Position numbers and translations under genes: made by a program. 15,006 bases of DNA, taken from positions 1 to 15,006 of the forward strand of contig CAZBTI010000092.1 in the NCBI GenBank assembly GCA_964494395.1. Reading direction: 5' to 3'. The stretch comes from SHLQ01 sp964494395. Its GTDB lineage: Bacteria; Actinomycetota; Acidimicrobiia; Acidimicrobiales; SHLQ01. Every line of letters starts with the position of its first letter. The stretch's first letter is position 1. The notes below the pieces were generated by a model. It was not told the DNA's origin, made no database searches, and saw only the letters and a list, made by a program, of their open reading frames with translations. Shown here in pieces: positions 1 to 6,747 of this stretch.

Positions 1-17
1 AGCGAAGCGAACGACTG

Positions 18-638
18 TTACCAGCCCCTGGCGACCCATTCGTCGAAGTGGGGCTTTTCGGCGCCGATGGTGGTGTCGCTACCGTGTCCGGGGAGTACGA
101 GGTGGTCGTCTGAAAGTACCCGGTAGAAGCGGTCCTCGATCGAGGTCATGATTTGCTTGAAGTTCTCGGGGCGCGGCGTTGCGCCGGCACCTCCGGGGAA
201 GAGCGTGTCGCCGGTGAAGAGGATGGGAGCGCCTTCGAGCTTGAAGGACATCGAACCTGGTGTGTGCCCTGGGGCGAGGATGGTTCGCAGCTTGAGTCGG
301 CCTACCTCGATGATCGTGTCGTCCTCGATGATCTCGTCGTAGCTCGGAAGCATTGAGGAGTCTTCTTGGGTGACTCCGACCGAGTAGCCGGCGTTTCGCA
401 TGGCGGGGATTGCTGCGATGTGGTCCCAGTGGCCGTGGGTCTCGACGATGCGTCGTACGTTGAGCGCCTCGGCGAGTTCTAAGAGTTGCTCGTGTTCGTT
501 CGCTGCGTCGATGAGCAGGCTCTCTCCCGTTTGGGTGCAGCGCAGAACGAAGACGTTGTTATCAATGGGCCCCACCACGACTTTGTGGATCTCGAATCCG
601 GAGTCGGCGTGGTGCAAGGTCGCGGTCAGATCGATCAT
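18..638 (-). CDS. Metallo-beta-lactamase-fold hydrolase (glyoxalase II-like)
   Basis: A 206-residue cytosolic MBL-fold hydrolase. The metal-binding signature HxHxDH is visible as THGHWDH (H68, H70, D72, H73). Further ligands follow in order: H125 in APGHTPGS, D144 in FTGDTLF and H185 in LPGHG. This is the full set for a binuclear metal site, and the length suits the small glyoxalase II-like/YcbL-type group. The family usually hydrolyses thioesters such as S-lactoylglutathione or mycothiol analogues; the substrate here cannot be read from sequence. The ATG at 638 has no Shine-Dalgarno, but TAACGT lies exactly 6 nt upstream, which would suit a leaderless transcript. The gene is separated by 295 bp from the upstream same-strand glpX and probably has its own promoter. 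The fold is certain; the substrate is not. Confidence 0.88.
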   Translation of the reverse strand: MIDLTATLHHADSGFEIHKVVVGPIDNNVFVLRCTQTGESLLIDAANEHEQLLELAEALNVRRIVETHGHWDHIAAIPAMRNAGYSVGVTQEDSSMLPSYDEIIEDDTIIEVGRLKLRTILAPGHTPGSMSFKLEGAPILFTGDTLFPGGAGATPRPENFKQIMTSIEDRFYRVLSDDHLVLPGHGSDTTIGAEKPHFDEWVARGW

Positions 639-933
639 GTGATCACGTTAGTTGCTTTGAGAATCGCATGAAGACACGACGTGTCAAGCGCCCTCAAACC
701 GCGCTTTTGCTGTCTACGCGGCCGCGGAGACACGCCATTTGAGTGCTCTCAATGCGTCCGCGGACGCACAGCAGCCATATTCAAAGGATCACTTCAACGC
801 CAAAAGTGTGCAAGATCCGTCCGCGGACGACTTCCGCTCAACAACGCGACTCCACCACCCCTCGGGTCGCGCTCAAAGTGGCGGATTTGGTGTCGATCGA
901 ACCCGGTCGCAGCCATGGCGTTCTCCGTGCCGG
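639..933. other. 295-bp intergenic region with three GC-rich palindromes
   Basis: No convincing gene is present; the + strand frames here look like random open frames. Three related palindromes occur. The first has half-sites TGTCTACGCGG (711-721) and CCGCGGAGACA (722-732), with one mismatch. The second is the perfect 16-bp TGCGTCCGCGGACGCA (753-768). The third is the perfect 12-bp CGTCCGCGGACG (818-829). The last two share an identical 12-bp core. A smaller repeat TTGAG-TGCT-CTCAA lies at 739-752. They could be operators, a dispersed repeat family or structured RNA in the glpX 3' region. Confidence 0.6.
660..687 (-). promoter_or_regulatory. Candidate promoter of the MBL hydrolase with overlapping operator
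   Basis: Reading toward the hydrolase, a consensus -35 TTGACA (687 to 682) is followed after 16 nt by GATTCT (665 to 660), a weak -10. The -35 overlaps the inverted repeat GACAC-GAC-GTGTC (673-685), which could be a repressor site. A competing possibility is a leaderless start driven by TAACGT at 650-645. Confidence 0.3.
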
Positions 934-1908
934 TTAGACCCTCGACACCTTTTCGAGTTGGTGCTGGCCTTCGATGAGGCGAACCGTGCCGGAGCGTGAT
1001 CGCATCACGAGCGACTGGGTCTTTGCGACGCCCCGGTCGAAGTGGACACCTTGCAGCAGGTCGCCATCGGTGATGCCGGTAGCGGCGAAGAAACAGTTAT
1101 CGATATTGACCATGTCTTTGATAAACAGGACCTGTTCGAGGTCGTAGCCGCCCTCGAGTGCCGCGGCTTTCTCTTCTTCGTTGCGGGGCCAGAGCATTCC
1201 CTGCTGGTCGCCCCCCATCGCTGCTAGCGCGGCGGCGGAGATGACGCCTTCGGGTGTGCCGCCGATACCCATGAGCACATCTACGCCGGTATCTGGCCAA
1301 GCGGTCGAGATGGCGCCTGCGACGTCGCCGTCGGAGATGAGTCGAATACGTGCCCCGGTTGAGCGAACTTCCTTGATGAGGTCGATATGGCGATCTCGGT
1401 CGAGGATGACTGCGGTGAGGTTCGATAGCCGCTTGTTCATCCGGTCGGCGATCGATTCGAGGTTCTCGGTCGCGGTCTTGCGAATGTCGACTGCGCCAGC
1501 GGCTGCTGGGCCGACGGCGATCTTGTTCATATACACGCATGGTCCGGGGTCGAACATCGTGCCGCCTTCGCTCGCTGCGATGACGGCCAGAGCGTTTGCT
1601 CGCCCAAGGGCGGTGAGCGTTGTTCCATCGATTGGATCTACAGCAATATCGACCTTCGGCGGTTCGCCGTTTCCGATTTGCTCGCCGTTGAAGAGCATTG
1701 GAGCCTCGTCCTTTTCGCCTTCGCCGATGATGACGGTGCCGTCCATGGCAACCAACGCGAGCTGCGAACGCATGGCATCGACTGCAGCACCGTCTGCAGC
1801 TTCCTTGTCGCCCCTGCCCATGAACCGAGATGCAGCAATAGCGGCCACTTCGGTCACTCGAACCATCTCTAGTGCCAGGTTGCGATCTGGGTTGGTGCGT
1901 TCGGACAT
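934..1908 (-). CDS. glpX: Class II fructose-1,6-bisphosphatase GlpX
   Basis: Hydrolyses fructose-1,6-bisphosphate to fructose-6-phosphate in gluconeogenesis; in many actinobacteria GlpX is the only FBPase. The 324-residue protein shows the Li+-sensitive phosphatase-superfamily motifs: GRGDKE (metal ligand D34), IGEGEKDEAP (E63, E65, D67), DPIDGT (D91, D94, T96) and GIGGTPEG (E220). Length matches the family. I choose the ATG at 1908 because a clear Shine-Dalgarno, GAGGAG, lies about 6 nt upstream; the in-frame ATG at 1950 would add 14 residues unlike the family and place this ribosome site inside the gene. The next gene to the right diverges. No obvious terminator follows the stop. Confidence 0.95.
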   Translation of the reverse strand: MSERTNPDRNLALEMVRVTEVAAIAASRFMGRGDKEAADGAAVDAMRSQLALVAMDGTVIIGEGEKDEAPMLFNGEQIGNGEPPKVDIAVDPIDGTTLTALGRANALAVIAASEGGTMFDPGPCVYMNKIAVGPAAAGAVDIRKTATENLESIADRMNKRLSNLTAVILDRDRHIDLIKEVRSTGARIRLISDGDVAGAISTAWPDTGVDVLMGIGGTPEGVISAAALAAMGGDQQGMLWPRNEEEKAAALEGGYDLEQVLFIKDMVNIDNCFFAATGITDGDLLQGVHFDRGVAKTQSLVMRSRSGTVRLIEGQHQLEKVSRV

Positions 1909-2032
1909 GGGAACTCCTCGGTGTACTAGTCCGTCCTCGTTGACGGGCAAGTAGCACGGCTATTGCCGCGCTTCTCCTATCGGCAGGTCTCGCCTCAACG
2001 TAACCCGCCGAAAGAGAGTAGCTTTCACAGCT

Positions 2033-2848
2033 ATGTCAACTAAGTATTGCTTCCAATGCGCCCGGGAATACATCGAAGAAGTCACCGAATGTGCTGAATG
2101 TGCTGTCGGATTGGTCGACGAGAAACCAACGCCGCCAGAGGAGGTCGGAGACAAGGACGAACCACAGGTCGCCTACGAGCTATACGAGTGGTCCTTTGAA
2201 GCTCGTCGCATGCTCGAGGGGCTCGTCACTTCGCAGAAGATCGCTCATGGGTGGCAGGGTGCCGTGCTGATCATCCGAGAGGCCGATGAGGATCGTGTCG
2301 ACGCGCTTGTCGAACAGGCCGAGCACGTCGATGGCCCAGCGATTGCTGAGGACGCCCCGAAGATTGGCTACAGCATGGAGGACTGGAGTGCGGAGAATCA
2401 GCAGAGCCTCGTCGAGACGCTCGGGCTTAACGGCGTTCCTCATGAATTCGACTCGGATGGAGAACTCGTGATTGCCGAGGCCGACGAGGCGTTGGTCGAC
2501 AAGATCATCGAGAACCTCAGCGAACGCCTCGCAATCGAAGATGAACTTGGCGATGCGAACGAGGTCATGGAAGGTCTGGAACTGAACGACCTTCTCGGCG
2601 AGGTTCGTGTCTTGGCCAACAAGTTGCGTAAGAACCCCGGTGATGCAAAGGCCACCAACAAGATTGTGAATCAGGCCGATTTACTGTCGGACATCCGCAC
2701 GCCATTCGGTTTCGATAGTGGTCGTTGGTCGAAGATTCGGTTGAGTTCCGCTGACATGGTCGAGGTGTTGACGAGCGAGAACCGTGGTGAAGACGAGGTT
2801 GTCGACACCGCCCAAGCGCTCTTCGATATCTTGGAAGGCATGGTTTAA
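2033..2848 (+). CDS. Acidic zinc-ribbon protein with duplicated domain, unknown function
   Basis: A 271-residue, strongly acidic soluble protein that I do not recognise as a named family. The N-terminus has a short treble-clef or ribbon-like CxxC...CxxC (C6, C9, C20, C23), so a zinc site is likely. Two homologous segments follow, about residues 47-95 and 112-162. Both have an aromatic-E/D-W-S start, a helix, a short strand ending in VLIIREADED or ELVIAEADEA, and a V-D-x-(L/I)-(V/I) helix. This resembles DUF2007-type putative signalling domains, but that assignment is tentative. The C-terminal about 100 residues are helical and unassigned. The ATG at 2033 lacks a ribosome site but has TAGCTT 8 nt upstream. 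It diverges from glpX and leads the group continuing with the J-domain protein. Confidence 0.8.
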   Translation: MSTKYCFQCAREYIEEVTECAECAVGLVDEKPTPPEEVGDKDEPQVAYELYEWSFEARRMLEGLVTSQKIAHGWQGAVLIIREADEDRVDALVEQAEHVDGPAIAEDAPKIGYSMEDWSAENQQSLVETLGLNGVPHEFDSDGELVIAEADEALVDKIIENLSERLAIEDELGDANEVMEGLELNDLLGEVRVLANKLRKNPGDAKATNKIVNQADLLSDIRTPFGFDSGRWSKIRLSSADMVEVLTSENRGEDEVVDTAQALFDILEGMV

Positions 2849-2944
2849 GCACTCCTCGCTAGAAAAACCTCAACTACATCAACGATGAAGTTGGGCCTGT
2901 TGGGCTTCGTGCTTGGCCTTTTGGATCGTTACCCTTTAAGCATC

Positions 2945-3655
2945 ATGATTCTTGCGTCCCTCGAGGTGTGGCACTCGCGCCCGATTGCCCCTACGCGACG
3001 CGTTGCGCTCGGCGAGCTCAACCTGCCGACCGACCCGGCGCCAGGTCCCGGAGGTCTCCTACTGGGTGCGGTTCTCGCCCGTTTCGCAGCCGACCTCGAC
3101 GGAGACCTTTACGACCAGATGACCTCGCTTATGGACGAGGTTGAGCGTGGCCAGAAGATCGGCCAGCCTCGGCTTCGCCATCGACTGCAGTCCGACATTG
3201 TTGGTTTGAGCCGAAGCGAGCACCGATTGGTGAGCGGTGAGAATGGCCTTCGGTTCGAGCTCGAGACCGCGAAGGGGCTTCCGGCGCAGAGCGCCCTCGC
3301 TGCGGTGTACGCCGTGGGAGAGATACCGCTCGAACGTCGAGCAGAAGTTATGGCTGTCCTTCGGCGAGGCCTTGAATGGGTGGGCCCGATCGGCCCGGGT
3401 GTGATCGATTATTTGGTTGGCGCGGAGATCGGCATGCGGATGCGCTCCGGAGCGTTCGCTACCGCTTCGAGCCCGCTCGTTTGGGCAATGGGCGTACTCG
3501 AACTTGAGGCTGGCGATACGCCGGCGCCGAAAGAGATCCAGCGCAGCTACCGGCGGCTGCTCCGCAGCGCTCATCCAGATCACGGTGCCGGCGAGGATGA
3601 GGCGGCAGAACGGATCGCGGAGTTGAGCAAGGCGCGAGAGATTCTTCTCCAATAG
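2945..3655 (+). CDS. Protein with C-terminal J-domain (DnaJ-like)
   Basis: The final about 55 residues form a J-domain: a KEIQRSYRRLLR helix II, the HPD tripeptide diagnostic for stimulating Hsp70 ATPase, and a helix III IAELSKAREILL ending at the stop. The remaining N-terminal about 180 residues (EVWHSRPIAPTRRVALGE onwards) are soluble and match no family I can name. The J-domain sits at the C-terminus rather than the N-terminus as in DnaJ, with no G/F region or zinc fingers. The likely role is a specialised DnaK co-chaperone, with the N-terminal part as client adaptor (inference). Start: ATG 2945 gives 236 residues beginning at MILASLEVWHSRP. The alternative ATG 2885 adds 20 hydrophobic residues; neither has a good ribosome site. 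The next gene starts 34 nt after the stop, suggesting co-transcription. Confidence 0.78.
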   Translation: MILASLEVWHSRPIAPTRRVALGELNLPTDPAPGPGGLLLGAVLARFAADLDGDLYDQMTSLMDEVERGQKIGQPRLRHRLQSDIVGLSRSEHRLVSGENGLRFELETAKGLPAQSALAAVYAVGEIPLERRAEVMAVLRRGLEWVGPIGPGVIDYLVGAEIGMRMRSGAFATASSPLVWAMGVLELEAGDTPAPKEIQRSYRRLLRSAHPDHGAGEDEAAERIAELSKAREILLQ

Positions 3656-3689
3656 AACCGACGTCGATCAGCAGCGTAGGGTCCTCGAC

Positions 3690-4241
3690 ATGGTGCTCCC
3701 TAAGCTTCCCGCTGGTCTCGTCCTCACCCCGGGCGCAGGCGCCGACCGGGACCATTCGACGTTGGTGGCCATCGAGGCTGCGCTCAGCGACGCGGACGAG
3801 CTTCCAGTGCTTCGGCTCACGCTAGGAACCACGAGCGTCCCTCGAGCGGTCGACAAGATCACCGAAGCCACCGAGGAGTTCGCAAAAGAGCTGGGGGTCG
3901 ACGCCACCGAGATCGTCATCGGTGGCCGAAGCTTTGGCGGGAGGTCTTGCTCGGTCGCCGCAGCAGAGGGTCTCGCTGTTGGCGGCCTACTGCTCATGTC
4001 GTACCCGCTGCACCCACCCGGCAAGCCTGAAAAGCTGCGCGTCGATCACTTTCCCGACATCTCGGTACCCACCTTGTTCATCTCCGGCGAGAAGGATCCG
4101 TTCGGCACGCCCGCCGAGTTCGACGCCCACGTTGGCGCGATTCCTGGGCCGACCGAGATGGCATGGGTTGGGGGAGGCCACTCCCCGAAAGGCAAGCAAG
4201 AGGAAGCGGTTGTCGACCTCGTCGTATCGGCGCTGTCGTAG
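3690..4241 (+). CDS. Small alpha/beta hydrolase (TEX30/dienelactone-hydrolase-like)
   Basis: A 183-residue alpha/beta-hydrolase of the compact TEX30/KANL3-like type. The order of elements is an oxyanion-loop segment LTPGAGADRDH (residues 12-22), the nucleophile elbow GGRSFGGR with S81, the acid D136 in ISGEKDPFG, and the base H164 in GGGHSPKG. The complete triad implies an active hydrolase or esterase, but the substrate cannot be told. It is shorter than typical dienelactone hydrolases (about 230 residues), which fits the TEX30 group. The start has TAGGGT 7 nt upstream, readable either as a weak AGGG ribosome site or a -10 element. It follows the J-domain gene by 34 nt and ends 10 bp from the convergent L,D-transpeptidase with no visible terminator. 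Confidence 0.85.
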   Translation: MVLPKLPAGLVLTPGAGADRDHSTLVAIEAALSDADELPVLRLTLGTTSVPRAVDKITEATEEFAKELGVDATEIVIGGRSFGGRSCSVAAAEGLAVGGLLLMSYPLHPPGKPEKLRVDHFPDISVPTLFISGEKDPFGTPAEFDAHVGAIPGPTEMAWVGGGHSPKGKQEEAVVDLVVSALS

Positions 4242-4251
4242 AAGCGGATCG

Positions 4252-5064
4252 CTACGAGGTGACGGTGACGGGAACACCCAACGGAAGGAACGTCGCAAGC
4301 CTGCTGACATCGTCGTTGTGCAATCGGATGCATCCAGCACTCACTGCAGTGCCCAGGGTGTCGGGATCGTTCGTTCCATGGATGCCGAGTTGGCCGGGGC
4401 CGCCGTTGAAGGTTTCAAAGACCTCGGAGAATCCAGATAGGCCGTAGGCAAAGGCTCCGTAGGCGCTGTTCGGCACTATTGGATCGATGAGTTCGGTGAT
4501 GTAGTACACGCCACCGGGCGTAGGAGTGTTGTTCGACGCAACTCCTGCGACCGCATCGAAAACGGTTTGGCCTGCTTCGAATACCCGCATGCGGAAATCT
4601 TGCAGATCCACTTGGATTCGATACATGTGAGACGCGAGGATCAGGTCGCTGCTGCGTACCCAACCTTTCGAGCCGTTCGGACGCACGGGCAAGAGGACTT
4701 CGTTCCAGTCGACCGCATTGAATGTGGTGAGGAAGACGAGAGGTCCGTTTGTGGCCGTTGGGTTGTCCATCACGTGGGTGACTTCTGCGTCCTCGTCGGG
4801 AGATGCGAAGACTTCAATTTGTGGGACCAATGCGGTTGCGGTGATCGAACGGAGAGGGTTGGGGTCCTGCTCGGCGGCCTGTGCCTCAACGGTCGAGATT
4901 TGCTGGGCGGAAACGATTTGCCGGCCGAATTGGGGAGCGCTCGTCGGTGGGGTGGCGCTTATCAGAGAAGGCCGTTGAGCTCCGGCCGCGCTGCAGCCAG
5001 CAAGCCCGGCCAAGCCGGTTACTCCAAGGCCCTGCAGTAGACGCCTGCGCGACTCCGATTCCAC
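4252..5064 (-). CDS. L,D-transpeptidase (YkuD) lipoprotein with Tat-like signal
   Basis: An exported peptidoglycan cross-linking enzyme that would form 3-3 cross-links or attach proteins to the wall. From the GTG at 5064 (270 residues) the N-terminus reads ESESRRRLLQGLG, a Tat-like twin-arginine signal, followed by a lipobox LAGC whose Cys would be lipidated. After a Pro/Gln/Ala-rich linker comes an SH3-like segment (about residues 80-143). The YkuD domain follows, with the catalytic HGT...SAGCIR motif; the nucleophile is the Cys of SAGC, 26 residues from the C-terminus. Start choice: an in-frame TTG at 5100 exists, but that TTG is the first half of TTGAGA. TTGAGA and TACTCT (18-nt spacing) form a promoter that would place transcription start at the GTG. 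The MFS gene lies just upstream on the same strand. Confidence 0.9.
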   Translation of the reverse strand: MESESRRRLLQGLGVTGLAGLAGCSAAGAQRPSLISATPPTSAPQFGRQIVSAQQISTVEAQAAEQDPNPLRSITATALVPQIEVFASPDEDAEVTHVMDNPTATNGPLVFLTTFNAVDWNEVLLPVRPNGSKGWVRSSDLILASHMYRIQVDLQDFRMRVFEAGQTVFDAVAGVASNNTPTPGGVYYITELIDPIVPNSAYGAFAYGLSGFSEVFETFNGGPGQLGIHGTNDPDTLGTAVSAGCIRLHNDDVSRLATFLPLGVPVTVTS

Positions 5065-5070
5065 ATCACG

Positions 5071-5100
5071 AGAGTAACGCTCGAAAGGGGCTCTTCTCAA
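5071..5100 (-). promoter_or_regulatory. Candidate leaderless promoter of the L,D-transpeptidase
   Basis: On the minus strand, -35 TTGAGA (5100 to 5095, 5/6 to TTGACA), an 18-nt spacer and -10 TACTCT (5076 to 5071) are followed by 6 nt and the GTG start. This geometry predicts transcription starting at or within a base of the start codon, so the mRNA would be leaderless. Confidence 0.45.
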
Positions 5101-5123
5101 GTGGCGTCTTGTGGACTTAGGAT

Positions 5124-6701
5124 TTACTCACTAACCGCTGGTGAAGTGTCGAGCGGGTCTTCGTCATTCAATTCTTCGAGCGTGAGGTTCGCGGTTTCTG
5201 GATAGCGAAGCAGGATGAGCAGGATCAGCGTCGCAGGACCGACCGCAGCTACGGCGAGGGCGGGCCCGAACGCATCGAATTCTTCGGCGAGCCTGCCGAC
5301 CAACTGCAATCCAATGACGCTCCCAATTACGCCAAAGGCGGTAATCACGCCGTTCGCGGTGCCCCGCAAACGTGTCGGAAAGAGTTCGGGTCCGTAGACC
5401 GCAAGTCCGGCCACTGCGAACCCTGATCCGAGGATGGTGCCGATGGCTCGCACGGGGAAGATCAACAACGACCCAGAGAAGAACGACACCACCGACATGG
5501 TGACCCCGACCGCCGTGCCAAATGCCCCGATGGGTCGTCGCCCAATCCGGTCGGACAAGATGCCGCCGGCCAACACGCCAATGCCGATTGGCGTGCTCGT
5601 CACGAGCGTGAAGAACGCGATTCGGCTGGCCGAGAAACCGAGTTCGTCACGGAGAAATTGATTGTCGAATTGGCTGGCCGGAGAGGCAAAAATGGTAGCG
5701 AGTAGTGCTCCCGTTCCGAGGAGCATGAGCCGGCGGCGAAGCTTTGGGTTGTTCCACAGTTCGGCGAGTGATTGTTTGGCTCCTCGCCGCTCGTGGAGGG
5801 CAAACCGTCGTGTTGTTGGGAGTTTGCTTCCCGCCCAGAGCGCTAACGGGACGAACAGCAGCGCGGCGGCGTACACGAGGCGCCACCCCCAGACGGCCAC
5901 ATCTGCGAGAGGGAGAATCCAGATCACCATGCCTGCGCCAAGGCCGGCCAACAAGATCAGCATCGAAACGCCGTAGGCGCGGCTCTTCGGGGGAAGCTCT
6001 TCGCTGGCGAAGACGAGCAGCACGATGGTGATTCCTGTGGCGAAACCTCGGGAGACGATCTGCGTGGCGGTAAGTACGGCGAGGTTGGGCGCTAACGCCC
6101 CGGCGGCGGTCGCAAGGCACGAGATCGTGACGGCGACAGTGAGGGCGCGCTTTCGACCAAAACGGTCGGCGGCGACGGTCAGGCCGAGCGAGAGCACGAT
6201 CGAGATTCGAACGATCGTGAACACGTTGGCGCGCGCCGAGGTGTCGTGCGCTGCATCGACACATGTCCGAAGTCCATCAGCGGTTGTGCTGAACTCGTTG
6301 CAAAAATCATCTGCGGCAAAGGTGAGCGTCTGTCCAATGACGGTGCCGAGGAAGCCGTTGACGACGGCGATCACCCCGAGCAAGCCAATCGCTCGCCCGG
6401 CCCGGGTGTCGAGCCTTCCGGCAGGCGCCCACCAAGGGCTGGGGTTCTTTTGGCCGCTCCGGACGTGTAGCCAGAACGGAAACCAGAACAACACTCCAAA
6501 GATCGGAACAGAGAGCTTCCATTCGACATCTTCGGTAACCGAATGGGTTCCTGGATGCTCTCCGGGGGTGACCGAGAGCGTGCGTTCGTATACAGAAAAT
6601 GGTCCTTCAGCGAGTGTGAGTTCGTCCGGTTTACTGCCTCGCTGCTCCAGCACAATGCCATCGATCGGGGCGCGCAGAGTTTCGAGTTCTTCGTCATTCA
6701 C
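5124..6701 (-). CDS. MFS transporter with soluble N-terminal extension
   Basis: A major facilitator superfamily permease of about 525 residues. The two signature loops are visible: AADRFGRKRA (about 177-186) and SDRIGRRP (about 353-360). The C-terminus PETANLTLEELND resembles the sugar/organic-ion porter pattern PET..TLEE. A hydrophilic N-terminal part of about 60 residues and an extra hydrophobic segment (about 63-80) precede the usual twelve spans. The substrate is unknown. Start: the frame stays open to 6884, but that would overlap murA by 137 bp. I prefer GTG 6701, with AGGG about 10 nt upstream; GTG 6728 is an alternative that adds 9 residues. It diverges from murA and lies directly upstream of the L,D-transpeptidase, so read-through is possible. 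Confidence 0.85.
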   Translation of the reverse strand: MNDEELETLRAPIDGIVLEQRGSKPDELTLAEGPFSVYERTLSVTPGEHPGTHSVTEDVEWKLSVPIFGVLFWFPFWLHVRSGQKNPSPWWAPAGRLDTRAGRAIGLLGVIAVVNGFLGTVIGQTLTFAADDFCNEFSTTADGLRTCVDAAHDTSARANVFTIVRISIVLSLGLTVAADRFGRKRALTVAVTISCLATAAGALAPNLAVLTATQIVSRGFATGITIVLLVFASEELPPKSRAYGVSMLILLAGLGAGMVIWILPLADVAVWGWRLVYAAALLFVPLALWAGSKLPTTRRFALHERRGAKQSLAELWNNPKLRRRLMLLGTGALLATIFASPASQFDNQFLRDELGFSASRIAFFTLVTSTPIGIGVLAGGILSDRIGRRPIGAFGTAVGVTMSVVSFFSGSLLIFPVRAIGTILGSGFAVAGLAVYGPELFPTRLRGTANGVITAFGVIGSVIGLQLVGRLAEEFDAFGPALAVAAVGPATLILLILLRYPETANLTLEELNDEDPLDTSPAVSE

Positions 6702-6747
6702 GACGAGTGCCCTGCGTTGCGTTGTCACTCGGGTAATACTGGCAGCG
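6702..6747. promoter_or_regulatory. Very short divergent promoter region (MFS / murA)
   Basis: Only 46 bp separate the chosen MFS start from the murA ATG. AATACT (6735-6740) sits 7 nt before murA, at the distance of a -10 for a leaderless transcript. On the other strand TATTAC (6738 to 6733) overlaps it and could be the -10 for the transporter. Overlapping -10 elements would make the two transcripts compete. No good -35 is seen for either. Confidence 0.25.

Noticed and set aside
681..999. Several 60-98-codon plus-strand frames in the glpX/MBL gap
   Set aside because: They run across palindromes, have no ribosome sites, and partly overlap glpX antisense.
1181..1954. 257-codon plus-strand frame antisense to glpX
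   Set aside because: Ser/Ala/Pro-rich shadow with no domain; glpX is certain on the other strand.
1097..1957. 286-codon minus-strand frame overlapping glpX
   Set aside because: Extremely Arg/His-rich translation in another frame of a firmly identified gene; a codon-usage shadow.
6025..6747. Open frame that would extend MurA upstream by 241 residues
   Set aside because: It lies antisense to the MFS transporter, has low-complexity composition and no domain. ATG 6748 gives the normal MurA N-terminus.
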